A stretch of 6,720 nucleotides of DNA from AWTP1-13 sp044868325 (lineage in GTDB: Bacteria > Pseudomonadota > Alphaproteobacteria > Rhizobiales > Hyphomicrobiaceae): the NCBI GenBank assembly GCA_044868325.1, contig JBIOWI010000388.1, positions 1 to 6,720 of the forward strand, in the 5' to 3' direction. Shown here piece by piece: positions 1 to 4,849 of this stretch (position 1 is the stretch's first letter; each line of letters begins with the position of its first letter). The notes beneath the pieces are model-generated. The model did not search any database. It saw only the letters and a list, made by a program, of their open reading frames with translations, and was not told where the DNA came from. A program made the translations under genes and the position numbers.

Positions 1-246
1 GCGCAGGCCGACGCCACCAAGGCCCAGGCTGACGCCGAGGCCTACTCCATCATGATCAAGGGCAAGGCCCAGCTCGACATCCAGGAGCGGCAGGCCGCCA
101 TCCTCAAGTCCAACCCGCTCCTGATCGACTGGGAGCGGGCGCAGCGGCTGGTGCCGGGCGTGCTGCCGCACACCTTCGTGGGCGGCGACAGCAGCGCCGC
201 GCTGATGTTCCAGCTGGGCGCGAGCCAGCCGTCGGTGAAGAAGTAG
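1..246 (+). CDS. SPFH/Band-7-like protein, C-terminal fragment (5' end outside window)
   Basis: The frame is open from base 1 and ends at TAG 244-246, giving the last 81 residues of a longer protein whose start is not in the window. The first part is Ala/Gln/Asp/Lys-rich with a repeated KAQADA-type word and reads as the end of a charged coiled coil. It is followed by a helix (IQERQAAILKSNPLLIDWE) and a short tail with VLPHTFVGGDSSAALMFQLG. This order, a coiled coil, then a helix with an NP motif, then a 'LPxxFVGG' tail, resembles the C-terminus of SPFH/prohibitin-type membrane scaffold proteins. The assignment is by resemblance; the SPFH domain itself would lie upstream. The gene points toward the minus-strand gene at 538-771. 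Its stop is followed by a small GC hairpin (258-263 with 270-275) with no T-run. Confidence 0.6.
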   Translation, partial: AQADATKAQADAEAYSIMIKGKAQLDIQERQAAILKSNPLLIDWERAQRLVPGVLPHTFVGGDSSAALMFQLGASQPSVKK

Positions 247-263
247 ATTGGAAGGAAGCCGCC

Positions 264-383
264 ATGTTCGGCGGCCAGGAGCACTGCAATCTGAAGAAGT
301 CGTAGCTTCCGTGGGCGCGCCCGTTGCGCGACTGCCTGGATGCGCTGGTGCCGGACGTGCTGGGTGAGGTGGTGAGGTGGTGA
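264..383 (+). pseudogene. Possible short gene remnant interrupted by an amber codon
   Basis: An ATG at 264 is preceded by a good purine-rich ribosome site (GGAAGGAA, about 250-257) at six bases. It encodes only MFGGQEHCNLKKS before TAG at 303-305. The same frame then stays open to TGA 381-383 with codons that look coding: mostly G/C third positions and an amphipathic stretch LRDCLDALVPDVLGEVV. Read as one unit it is a 39-codon frame with a single internal amber. It could be a degraded small gene in which a TGG became TAG, a 13-residue peptide, or chance. Its last codons run into the tandem GGTGAG-type repeat beginning at about 362. I do not recognise the protein, and such a short frame is weak evidence. 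Confidence 0.2.
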
Positions 384-502
384 GGTGGTGAGTGGCGGAC
401 AGAGAATGCGGCGCGCTTCGGTCCTATCCTCGGCCGTTTTGCCTCTGCAGGCACACCACGCGCATCCCAAATCTCACCAGCTCACAACTCACCAGCTCAC
501 CC
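362..502. repeat. Inverted repeat made of tandem GGTGAG-type units
   Basis: The left arm (362-392) has four TGGTGAG-like units each separated by one base. Its core, GTGAGGTG, occurs three times in a row at 364-387. The right arm (473-502) is the reverse complement in style: CTCACCAG, CTCACAA, CTCACCAG, CTCACCC. By hand the arms pair at about 27 of 31 positions (three linker mismatches and one missing base), with a spacer of about 80 nt. As RNA this would form a long, slippable stem. It lies in the gap between two converging genes, so it could reduce read-through either way, but there is no U-tract. The repeat is seen directly; any function is inference. Confidence 0.7.
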
Positions 503-507
503 CCGGG

Positions 508-545
508 CGTTGGGTCTTCGGCTTCGCCTCGACCCACCTAGGCGC
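508..545. repeat. Short palindromic element, TGGGTC...GACCCA hairpin
   Basis: TGGGTC at 511-516 pairs with GACCCA at 531-536. Inside it GGC (520-522) pairs with GCC (526-528) around a TTC loop. The element resembles the common intergenic palindromes of the GCGTTGGGT...ACCCACCTA type that I know from many proteobacterial genomes. It abuts and slightly overlaps the 3' end of the minus-strand gene, whose stop is at 538-540. It therefore lies where a terminator hairpin for that gene would be, although no T-run follows on the minus strand. Confidence 0.5.
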
Positions 546-771
546 GCGGGAGCGGGGTCGACTTGGGCCAGCGCGTGAAGCTGTGCGCAATCGGGCCGCA
601 GTGGATGACGGTCTCGCTGAACTGCTGCTCGCTGCCGGGGGAGTGCTCGATGCGCCAGCGGCGGCGCCCGGACAATGCGTGCTCCTCGATGCGGAAGCAG
701 GTCCACTCCCAGCGGCCGACAGAGATCAGATAGGGCAGGCCCCAGCGCCCGAACGTGACGGTGATGCTCAT
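538..771 (-). CDS. Small Trp-rich hypothetical protein, 77 aa
   Basis: I do not recognise this protein. It starts MSITVTFGRWGLPYLISVGR and ends at TAG (538-540). It has five tryptophans in 77 residues, many arginines, two cysteines and no evident signal peptide or membrane segment. A compact, basic, cytosolic protein is the simplest reading. The start is chosen because AAGGAGGT (778-785 on the minus strand) sits exactly six bases before the ATG at 769-771. The nine-codon upstream extension to position 798 reads through that ribosome site and is rejected. The gene stands alone, converging on the SPFH fragment and diverging from the ABC operon, with repeats on both sides. The perfect ribosome site and protein-like composition argue for a real gene; no function is proposed. 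Confidence 0.6.
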   Translation of the reverse strand: MSITVTFGRWGLPYLISVGRWEWTCFRIEEHALSGRRRWRIEHSPGSEQQFSETVIHCGPIAHSFTRWPKSTPLPRA

Positions 772-777
772 CGGCGC

Positions 778-785
778 ACCTCCTT
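778..785 (-). promoter_or_regulatory. Ribosome binding site AAGGAGGT of the 77-aa gene
   Basis: The minus strand reads AAGGAGGT, complementary to the 16S rRNA tail over the whole octamer, followed by GCGCCG and ATG. It fixes the start of the small gene at 771 rather than 798. Confidence 0.75.
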
Positions 786-922
786 GGGGGATTTGCACCG
801 ACTATGCCAAGGTCCGGTTACCGCTTCGTTGGCGATGGTGGTTATCGGCAGGTGTCGATGGTGTCAGCCGATCACCCGCTGGCGCCGACCCTCGACGACA
901 AAACGGTGAGGCGAGTCGCGCG

Positions 923-1128
923 GGTCTCCCTCTCCCCGCCGCCCTCAGCCATTCCACAAGGGAAAACCTCGCCACAGTCGTCCGAGGGCGACGGGGAGAG
1001 GGTCGGGGTGAGGGGCAGCAAGAGGCTCCAACCTCTCAACAGCTCTTGTTCGAGGTGAGGCACCGCGAGGAGAGGCTTTCGCGTGCCCCTCACCCTAGCC
1101 CTGCCCCGCAAGGGGGGAGAGGGGACCT
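923..1128. repeat. Large paired palindromic repeat (CCCTCTCCCC / GGGGAGAGGG type)
   Basis: Two palindromic units face each other. In the first, 928-946 pairs with 984-1002 (18 of 19 bases; CCCTCTCCCCGCCGCCCTC against its near-complement). The next segment, GGGGTGAGGGGCA (1005-1017), pairs with TGCCCCTCACCC at 1084-1095 across a spacer of about 66 nt. The second unit ends GGGGGGAGAGGGGACCT (about 1112-1127), which can pair with the outermost GGTCTCCCTCTCCCC (923-937). The whole therefore folds at several scales, like a two-headed REP/BIME element. I know repeats of this word type from the intergenic regions of many Hyphomicrobiales. The element lies in the probable promoter region of the ABC operon, about 150 bp ahead of the ATPase start. 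Confidence 0.75.
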
Positions 1129-1207
1129 GTCGGCGCTTGCGGCGCGAGTTTCGTATCAGGCGAGCCGGTGTGTGGGGAGACGCCGTGTGCCGTGCGGCGT
1201 GCCATGC

Positions 1208-1236
1208 TTGCCAGGCCTGGACAATTGCGGTCTCAT
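1208..1236 (+). promoter_or_regulatory. Weak sigma-70-like promoter candidate for the ABC operon
   Basis: TTGCCA (1208-1213, five of six to TTGACA) is followed after 17 bases by TCTCAT (1231-1236, four of six to TATAAT). It is the best-spaced pair I found between the palindrome and the ATPase start. The -10 hexamer lacks the most conserved A at its second position, so this is a guess. Confidence 0.2.
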
Positions 1237-1262
1237 ACGACGCTCAAGCATCGGCCGGGAGC

Positions 1263-1271
1263 GGAGGGAGG
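1263..1271 (+). promoter_or_regulatory. Ribosome binding site deciding the GTG start of the ATPase
   Basis: GGAGGGAGG at 1263-1271 ends three bases before GTG 1275-1277. Its first GGAGGG is six bases away, which is the better register. The open frame continues upstream to 1083, but that extension would translate the palindromic repeat. Confidence 0.6.
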
Positions 1272-1274
1272 CGC

Positions 1275-2351
1275 GTGTCTTCGGTTGTCTTGCGGGGGGT
1301 GACCAAGCGCTTCGGCGACGCGGTGGCGCTGGACAACGTCTCCCTGGATGTCGCCCAGGGCCGGCTATGCAGCCTGCTAGGCCCCTCCGGCTGCGGCAAG
1401 ACCACGGCGCTGCGCCTCGTCGCCGGCTTCACCGAGCCGACCGAGGGCGAGATCGTGCTGGGCGACCGCGTGGTGTCCTCGCCGCGGCGCACGCTGCCAC
1501 CGGAGCGGCGCAACGTCTCCATGGTATTCCAGAGCTACGCGCTGTGGCCACACATGACGGTGGCGGAGAACGTGGCCTACGGGCTCACCCTGCGCAAGGT
1601 GCCGCGCGATGTCGTCCGCCGGAAGGTGGGCGACATGCTGGCGATCACCAAGCTCTCCAACCTGGCCGAGCGCTATCCGGGCGAGCTGTCGGGCGGCCAG
1701 CAGCAGCGCGTGGCGCTTGCCCGTGCGCTGATCGTGGAGCCGGAGACGTTGCTGCTGGACGAGCCGCTCTCCAACCTCGACGCCAACCTGCGCGAGGAGA
1801 TGCGATTCGAGGTGCGGCGGCTCCACGATGAGTATCGCTATACCACGATCTATGTCACGCACGACCAGTCGGAGGCCATGACGACGGCCGACCTGATCGC
1901 GGTGATGAACCACGGCCGCATCGAGCAGCTGGGAACGCCCGAGGACATCTACGACCGCCCGCGCTCCGAGTTCGTGGCGCGATTCATCGGGTCGAGCAAC
2001 GTGGTGACGGGCAAGGTGGTGGACGACCGGCGCATCGCGGTGGCGGGCGTGATGCTGCGCGGCAGCGGCGGCACGTTCGCGCCGGGCGGGTCGGGCGCCC
2101 CGTTGGGATCCATGTCGATCCGGCAGCACGACATCGTGCTCGGGCTGGGCGAGCCGCGCGAGGCGGAGGAGAACGTGCTGCCGGCCGTCGTCACCCGCAA
2201 CGTGTTCCTGGGCGGCAACCGCGACTACGTGATCGAGGCTGCGGAGGGCACGCAGCTCAGGGTGCTGGCGCCGGCCAGACAGAACATTCCGCGCGGCAGC
2301 CGGGTGCATGCGCGCCTTCCGGTGGACAGCTGCCGCATTTTGATAGCGTGA
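1275..2351 (+). CDS. ABC transporter ATP-binding protein, Fbp/Afu/Pot-type, 358 aa
   Basis: This is the cytoplasmic ATPase that powers import through the permease at 4850. All nucleotide-binding motifs are intact: Walker A GPSGCGKT (residues 36-43), Q-loop VFQSYALWPHMTV (Gln 86), signature LSGGQQQR (138-145), Walker B LLLDEP (159-164) with SNLD D-loop, and H-loop His 196 in YVTHDQSEAM. Residues from about 240 to the end form a TOBE-like C-terminal domain, and the 358-residue length is usual for the ferric-iron/polyamine/phosphonate importer ATPases. Start is GTG 1275, chosen from the ribosome site and because homologous proteins begin just before the 'VTKRFGD' strand. It is the first gene of the operon; fbpABC-type operons usually put the ATPase last. 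A 124-bp gap separates it from the first binding-protein gene. Confidence 0.95.
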   Translation: MSSVVLRGVTKRFGDAVALDNVSLDVAQGRLCSLLGPSGCGKTTALRLVAGFTEPTEGEIVLGDRVVSSPRRTLPPERRNVSMVFQSYALWPHMTVAENVAYGLTLRKVPRDVVRRKVGDMLAITKLSNLAERYPGELSGGQQQRVALARALIVEPETLLLDEPLSNLDANLREEMRFEVRRLHDEYRYTTIYVTHDQSEAMTTADLIAVMNHGRIEQLGTPEDIYDRPRSEFVARFIGSSNVVTGKVVDDRRIAVAGVMLRGSGGTFAPGGSGAPLGSMSIRQHDIVLGLGEPREAEENVLPAVVTRNVFLGGNRDYVIEAAEGTQLRVLAPARQNIPRGSRVHARLPVDSCRILIA

Positions 2352-2475
2352 AAAGCCCCCGGCGCAGATCGGCGGCGAAGCAGAGAGGGCATTGCACGAA
2401 CGATCCGCTGAGGTTCAGATAGGGCGCGCGCCGGGCCACAGAACCAAGAACCGGCCGTTCCAGGGAGGAACCTGC
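2352..2475. other. 124-bp gap between the ATPase and the first binding-protein gene
   Basis: Unlike the next two gaps it has no tandem or CGGCAGTC-type repeat. An eight-base complementarity exists (CCCGGCGC 2358-2365 with GCGCCGGG 2428-2435), but the loop is over 60 nt, so a stable structure is doubtful. No clear promoter is seen. It ends with the ribosome site of the next gene. Confidence 0.4.
2462..2469 (+). promoter_or_regulatory. Ribosome binding site of the first binding-protein gene
   Basis: AGGGAGGA lies six bases before ATG 2476. It excludes the longer frame that opens at ATG 2392 and places the twin-arginine motif at residues 4-10, where a signal peptide needs it. Confidence 0.7.
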
Positions 2476-3534
2476 ATGCGCTTCTCGCGACGCGACGTCC
2501 TCAAGGCCTCCGCTGCGATCACGGGTGCACAGATCTTCGCGATGCCGTTGCGGGCCGCGGCGCCGCCGGCCACCGCCATCACCCCGGCGCTGGTGGAGGC
2601 GGCCAGGAAGGAAGGCAAGGTCGTCTGGTACACGTCGGTGGACCTGCCGCTGGCAGAGCGCATCGCCAAGTCGTTCGAGGCTAGGTTCCCCGGCGTCGCC
2701 TGCCGGGTGGAGCGCAGCGGCGCGGAACGCATTTTCCAGCGTATCGGCCAGGAGTACGGCAGCAACATCCACGCGGTGGACGTGGTCAACTCCTCGGACG
2801 CCGCTCATTTCATCGTCTGGAAGGAAAAGGGTTGGCTCGAGCCGTTCATCCCGGAGGACGTGGCGAAGCATTTCCCCGCCGCCCACAAGGATCCGGACGG
2901 CACCTTCGCCAGCTTCCGGGTGTTCCTCTGCCCCATCGCCTACAACACAAACCTGGTGAAAGCCGAGGAGGCACCCAGGAGTTACGCCGACCTGCTCGAC
3001 GCGAAATGGGCGGGCAAGATCGTCAAGGCGCATCCCGGCTACTCCGGCACGATCCTGACCGCCACCTTCCAGATGGCCCGCGACATCGGCTGGGACTACT
3101 TCGAGAAGCTCGCCCGGCAGAGGATCATGCAGGTGCAGTCGGCCTCCGATCCGCCGAAGAAGCTGGCTCTGGGCGAGCGCGCCATCATGGCCGACGGCGT
3201 GGAGTACGGCGTGTTCCAGCTCAAGGAGTCCGGCCAGCCGGTCGAGCCGATGTATGCGACGGAGGGCACGCCGCTCATCGTCGGCCCCAACGGCATCTTC
3301 AAGGCCGCGCCCAACCCGAACGCGGCGCGGCTCCTGCAGTGCCACATGTTCACCGCCGAGTGCCAGCAACTCGGCGTCGACTACGGCGGCCTGCGCTCGG
3401 TGCACGCGCTGACAAGGGAGAAGCCCGGCCGCAAGCCTCTGTCCGAGATCAAGCTCATGCAGGACGACCCGGCGGCCGTCGAGAAGCAGAGCGACGAGAT
3501 CAAGGCGCGATACAGCAAGCTATTCAGGGTCTGA
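2476..3534 (+). CDS. ABC transporter substrate-binding protein 1, Tat signal, 352 aa
   Basis: Periplasmic binding protein of the Fbp/Afu (family 1) class, expected to deliver ligand to the permease at 4850. The N-terminus has a twin-arginine signal SRRDVLK (residues 4-10), then a hydrophobic stretch and an Ala-rich cleavage area near 27-29 (PLRAAAPP). The mature part begins AITPALVEAARKEGKVVWYT. It carries family segments SGAERIFQRI (81-90), YNTNLVK (156-162), the ADLLDAKWAGKIVKAHPGYS hallmark (171-190) and EGTPL (263-267). Cysteines at 76, 152, 289 and 296 could pair in the periplasm. In the GER...Y stretch (233-244) only Tyr 244 is present, preceded by Glu 243, instead of the adjacent Tyr-Tyr I expect in FbpA, so ferric iron is not assured. 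Its sister at 3649 is about 60 % identical with no gap over 319 residues. Confidence 0.9.
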   Translation: MRFSRRDVLKASAAITGAQIFAMPLRAAAPPATAITPALVEAARKEGKVVWYTSVDLPLAERIAKSFEARFPGVACRVERSGAERIFQRIGQEYGSNIHAVDVVNSSDAAHFIVWKEKGWLEPFIPEDVAKHFPAAHKDPDGTFASFRVFLCPIAYNTNLVKAEEAPRSYADLLDAKWAGKIVKAHPGYSGTILTATFQMARDIGWDYFEKLARQRIMQVQSASDPPKKLALGERAIMADGVEYGVFQLKESGQPVEPMYATEGTPLIVGPNGIFKAAPNPNAARLLQCHMFTAECQQLGVDYGGLRSVHALTREKPGRKPLSEIKLMQDDPAAVEKQSDEIKARYSKLFRV

Positions 3535-3627
3535 CGGCAGTCGGGGATCGGCAGTCGGGGATCGGCGGTAGGATATTCACTGCTCTGTCCACGAGCTCTT
3601 CCTGCGACTGCCGACGCCCGACTGCCG
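3535..3627. repeat. CGGCAGTC-type inverted repeat after binding protein 1
   Basis: It begins directly after the TGA stop. The left arm is a tandem 14-mer, CGGCAGTCGGGGAT, at 3535-3548 and 3549-3562, followed by a degenerate third start. The right arm, CGACTGCCG-CCGAC type, lies at 3605-3627. Bases 3535-3557 pair with 3605-3627 at 21 of 23 positions, around a spacer of about 47 nt. The right arm matches 4808-4830 at 22 of 23 bases, and the left start CGGCAGTC recurs directly after the stop of binding protein 2 (4714-4721). In mRNA it would form a stem between the two binding-protein cistrons. Confidence 0.8.
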
Positions 3628-3648
3628 AGCAAAGGGAAGGAAGACGCC

Positions 3649-4713
3649 ATGTTCGAGAGCAAACCCACCAGGCGCGACGCCATCAAGCTGTCGGTTGCAG
3701 CCGCCGCGACCGTGTGCGCCAGCCCCCTGCGGGCGGCGCCGCCGTCGCCGGAGGCGATCACGCCGGCGCTGATCGAGGCGGCCAAGAAGGAGGGCAAGCT
3801 GGCGTTCTACACGGCCATGGACCTCACCTTCGCCCAGCAGCTGGCCAAGGCGTTCGAGGCGAAGTTTCCCGGCATCTCCGTGCGGGTCGAGCGGTCGGGT
3901 GCCGAGCGCATCTTTACGCGGATCGCTCAGGAGTATTCGAGCAACATCCACGCCGCCGACGTGGTGAACACGTCGGATCAGGCGCACTGCCTGGCCTGGA
4001 AGCGGAACGGATGGCTGGCTCCCTATCTGCCCGAGGAGGTGGCGCAGCACTACGGCAAGGCCTACTACGAGCCCGACGCCCTGCACGTGACGACGCGCAT
4101 CCTGGTGTCGCCGCTCGCCTACAACACCAACCTGGTGAAGAAGGAGGAGGCACCCAACAGCTTCGCCGACCTGCTCGATCCCAAGTGGGCCGGCAAGATC
4201 GTCAAGGCGCATCCCGCCTACAGCGGCACCATCATGAACGCCACCTTCCAGATCGCCCGCGACCTCGGCTGGGACTACCTGGAGAAGCTCGCCCAGCAGA
4301 AGGTCATGCAGGTGCAGTCGGCCACCGACACCCCCAAGAAGGTGGCGCTGGGCGAGCGCGCCGTCATGGCCGACGGCGCGGGCTATCTGGTGATCCGCTA
4401 CCGCGAGGAGGGCCAGCCCATCGACATCGTCTATCCGTCCGAGGGCACGCCGCTGGCGGGCGGCCCGAGCGCGGTGTTCAAGGCGGCACCCAGCCCCAAC
4501 GCGGCGCGGCTGTTCCAGAGCTGGATGCACGGGCGGGAGGGGCAGCAGATGATCGTGGATGTCGCCTGCCAGTATTCGGCGCACGGACAGGCGGTCGAGA
4601 AGAAGGGCGTGCGGCCGCTGAAGGACATCAAGGTGATGAAGGAGGACCCTGAGGGCATCGAGAAGTCCGCCGAGGACATCAAGAAGCGCTACGCGGCAAT
4701 TTTCAAGGTCTGA
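3649..4713 (+). CDS. ABC transporter substrate-binding protein 2, paralog of the preceding gene, 354 aa
   Basis: Second periplasmic binding protein of the same class. ATG 3649 follows GGGAAGGAA with six bases between. The signal peptide has TRRDAIK (residues 7-13), a weaker twin-arginine motif than in the sister protein because Ala replaces the hydrophobic residue after RRx, and cleavage is likely near 29 (LRA-AP). The mature domain repeats the family segments: SGAERIFTRI (83-92), YNTNLVK (158-164), ADLLDPKWAGKIVKAHPAYS (173-192) and EGTPL (265-269). Against the sister protein it is most conserved around 155-242 and most different around 126-156, 245-275 and 295-325, as expected if the ligand or the contact surface changed. 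Tyr 246 aligns with Tyr 244 of the sister; the residue before it is Gly. Duplication is the simplest origin. Both probably share the one permease. Confidence 0.9.
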   Translation: MFESKPTRRDAIKLSVAAAATVCASPLRAAPPSPEAITPALIEAAKKEGKLAFYTAMDLTFAQQLAKAFEAKFPGISVRVERSGAERIFTRIAQEYSSNIHAADVVNTSDQAHCLAWKRNGWLAPYLPEEVAQHYGKAYYEPDALHVTTRILVSPLAYNTNLVKKEEAPNSFADLLDPKWAGKIVKAHPAYSGTIMNATFQIARDLGWDYLEKLAQQKVMQVQSATDTPKKVALGERAVMADGAGYLVIRYREEGQPIDIVYPSEGTPLAGGPSAVFKAAPSPNAARLFQSWMHGREGQQMIVDVACQYSAHGQAVEKKGVRPLKDIKVMKEDPEGIEKSAEDIKKRYAAIFKV

Positions 4714-4830
4714 CGGCAGTCTCGGGAAACGGGGTCAGACCCCTCGCCTCCGACGTCTAGACGAGAAACGAACGCTGGGCGCGAGGGGTCTGACCCCGTT
4801 TCTCTTGCGACTGCCGACCCCCGACTGCCG
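4714..4830. repeat. Composite repeat between binding protein 2 and the permease
   Basis: The outer parts are the same family as the element at 3535-3627: CGGCAGTC directly after the stop (4714-4721) and CGACTGCCGACC-CCCGACTGCCG at 4808-4830, which differs from 3605-3627 at one of 23 bases. Between them sits an unrelated hairpin element (4726-4802, listed separately), as if it had inserted into an older CGGCAGTC-type element. The right end runs almost to the ribosome site of the permease gene (4835-4840). Confidence 0.75.
4726..4802. repeat. Perfect 22-bp inverted repeat, REP-like GGGGTCAGACCCC hairpin
   Basis: Bases 4726-4747 and 4781-4802 are exact reverse complements over 22 positions, separated by 33 nt. 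Each arm contains GGGGTCAGACCCC or its complement, itself a hairpin (GGGGTC, one base, GACCCC), and the loop holds the perfect palindrome CGTCTAGACG (4754-4763). The word GGGGTCAGA recalls REP sequences linked to RAYT transposases in proteobacteria; that link is from memory and no transposase is present here. As RNA this is a very stable stem just after the binding-protein cistron, comparable in position to the REP elements between malE and malF. There is no U-run, so it is more likely an RNA-stability or attenuation element than a simple terminator. Confidence 0.8.
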
Positions 4831-4834
4831 TTTG

Positions 4835-4840
4835 CAGGAG
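4835..4840 (+). promoter_or_regulatory. Ribosome binding site deciding the GTG start of the permease
   Basis: CAGGAG ends nine bases before GTG 4850. A TTG at 4805 in the same frame has no ribosome site and lies inside the repeat, so it is not used here. Confidence 0.55.
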
Positions 4841-4849
4841 CCATCCATC

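Larger units (their letters stand above)
772..1274. other. Divergent 503-bp gap between the 77-aa gene and the ABC operon
   Basis: This gap should hold promoters for both flanking genes. It contains, from left, the ribosome site of the minus gene (778-785), about 130 bp without visible structure, the large paired palindrome (923-1128), a small hairpin (ACGCCG 1180-1185 with CGGCGT 1195-1200), a weak promoter candidate (1208-1236) and the ribosome site of the ATPase gene. Short open frames cross it, but their translations are the low-complexity Pro/Ser/Arg/Gly products expected of palindromic repeats. I see no further gene. Confidence 0.6.

Noticed and set aside
258..275. GCCGCC...GGCGGC hairpin as a Rho-independent terminator of the SPFH gene
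   Set aside because: The stem is short and no T-run follows; the hairpin includes the ATG of the short frame at 264.
791..810. A sigma-54-like -24/-12 pair on the minus strand (TTGGCA ... TGCAA with correct GG-GC spacing)
   Set aside because: The transcript would begin within the AAGGAGGT ribosome site of the 77-aa gene, leaving no usable leader, and the match is incomplete outside the core.
804..1058. An 84-codon plus-strand frame in the divergent gap
   Set aside because: Its second half is translation of the palindromic repeat, its first half has weak GC-ending codon bias, and no ribosome site precedes its ATG.
1083..1274. Upstream ATG extension of the ATPase frame (64 extra residues)
   Set aside because: It would encode the repeat as an Arg-rich N-terminus absent from the family; GTG 1275 has a proper ribosome site.
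2392..2475. Upstream ATG extension of binding protein 1 (28 extra residues)
   Set aside because: It would bury the twin-arginine signal, and ATG 2476 has AGGGAGGA at six bases.
1377..3405. Long minus-strand frames (1377-2309 and 2257-3405) opposite the ATPase and binding protein 1
   Set aside because: Their products are His/Arg/Val-rich with no recognisable domain, as expected of antisense frames in GC-rich coding DNA.
3535..3627. Direct 14-mer repeats as a small CRISPR array
   Set aside because: The copies are adjacent with no spacers, number only two, and belong to an inverted-repeat layout; no cas genes are present.
2832..4652. A 606-codon plus-strand frame crossing both binding-protein genes
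   Set aside because: It overlaps two genes with clear family motifs, spans the repeat between them, and translates to Arg/Gly/Ala-rich low-complexity sequence.
4805..4849. TTG start extending the permease by 15 residues
   Set aside because: It has no ribosome site and lies within the repeat; GTG 4850 has CAGGAG upstream.
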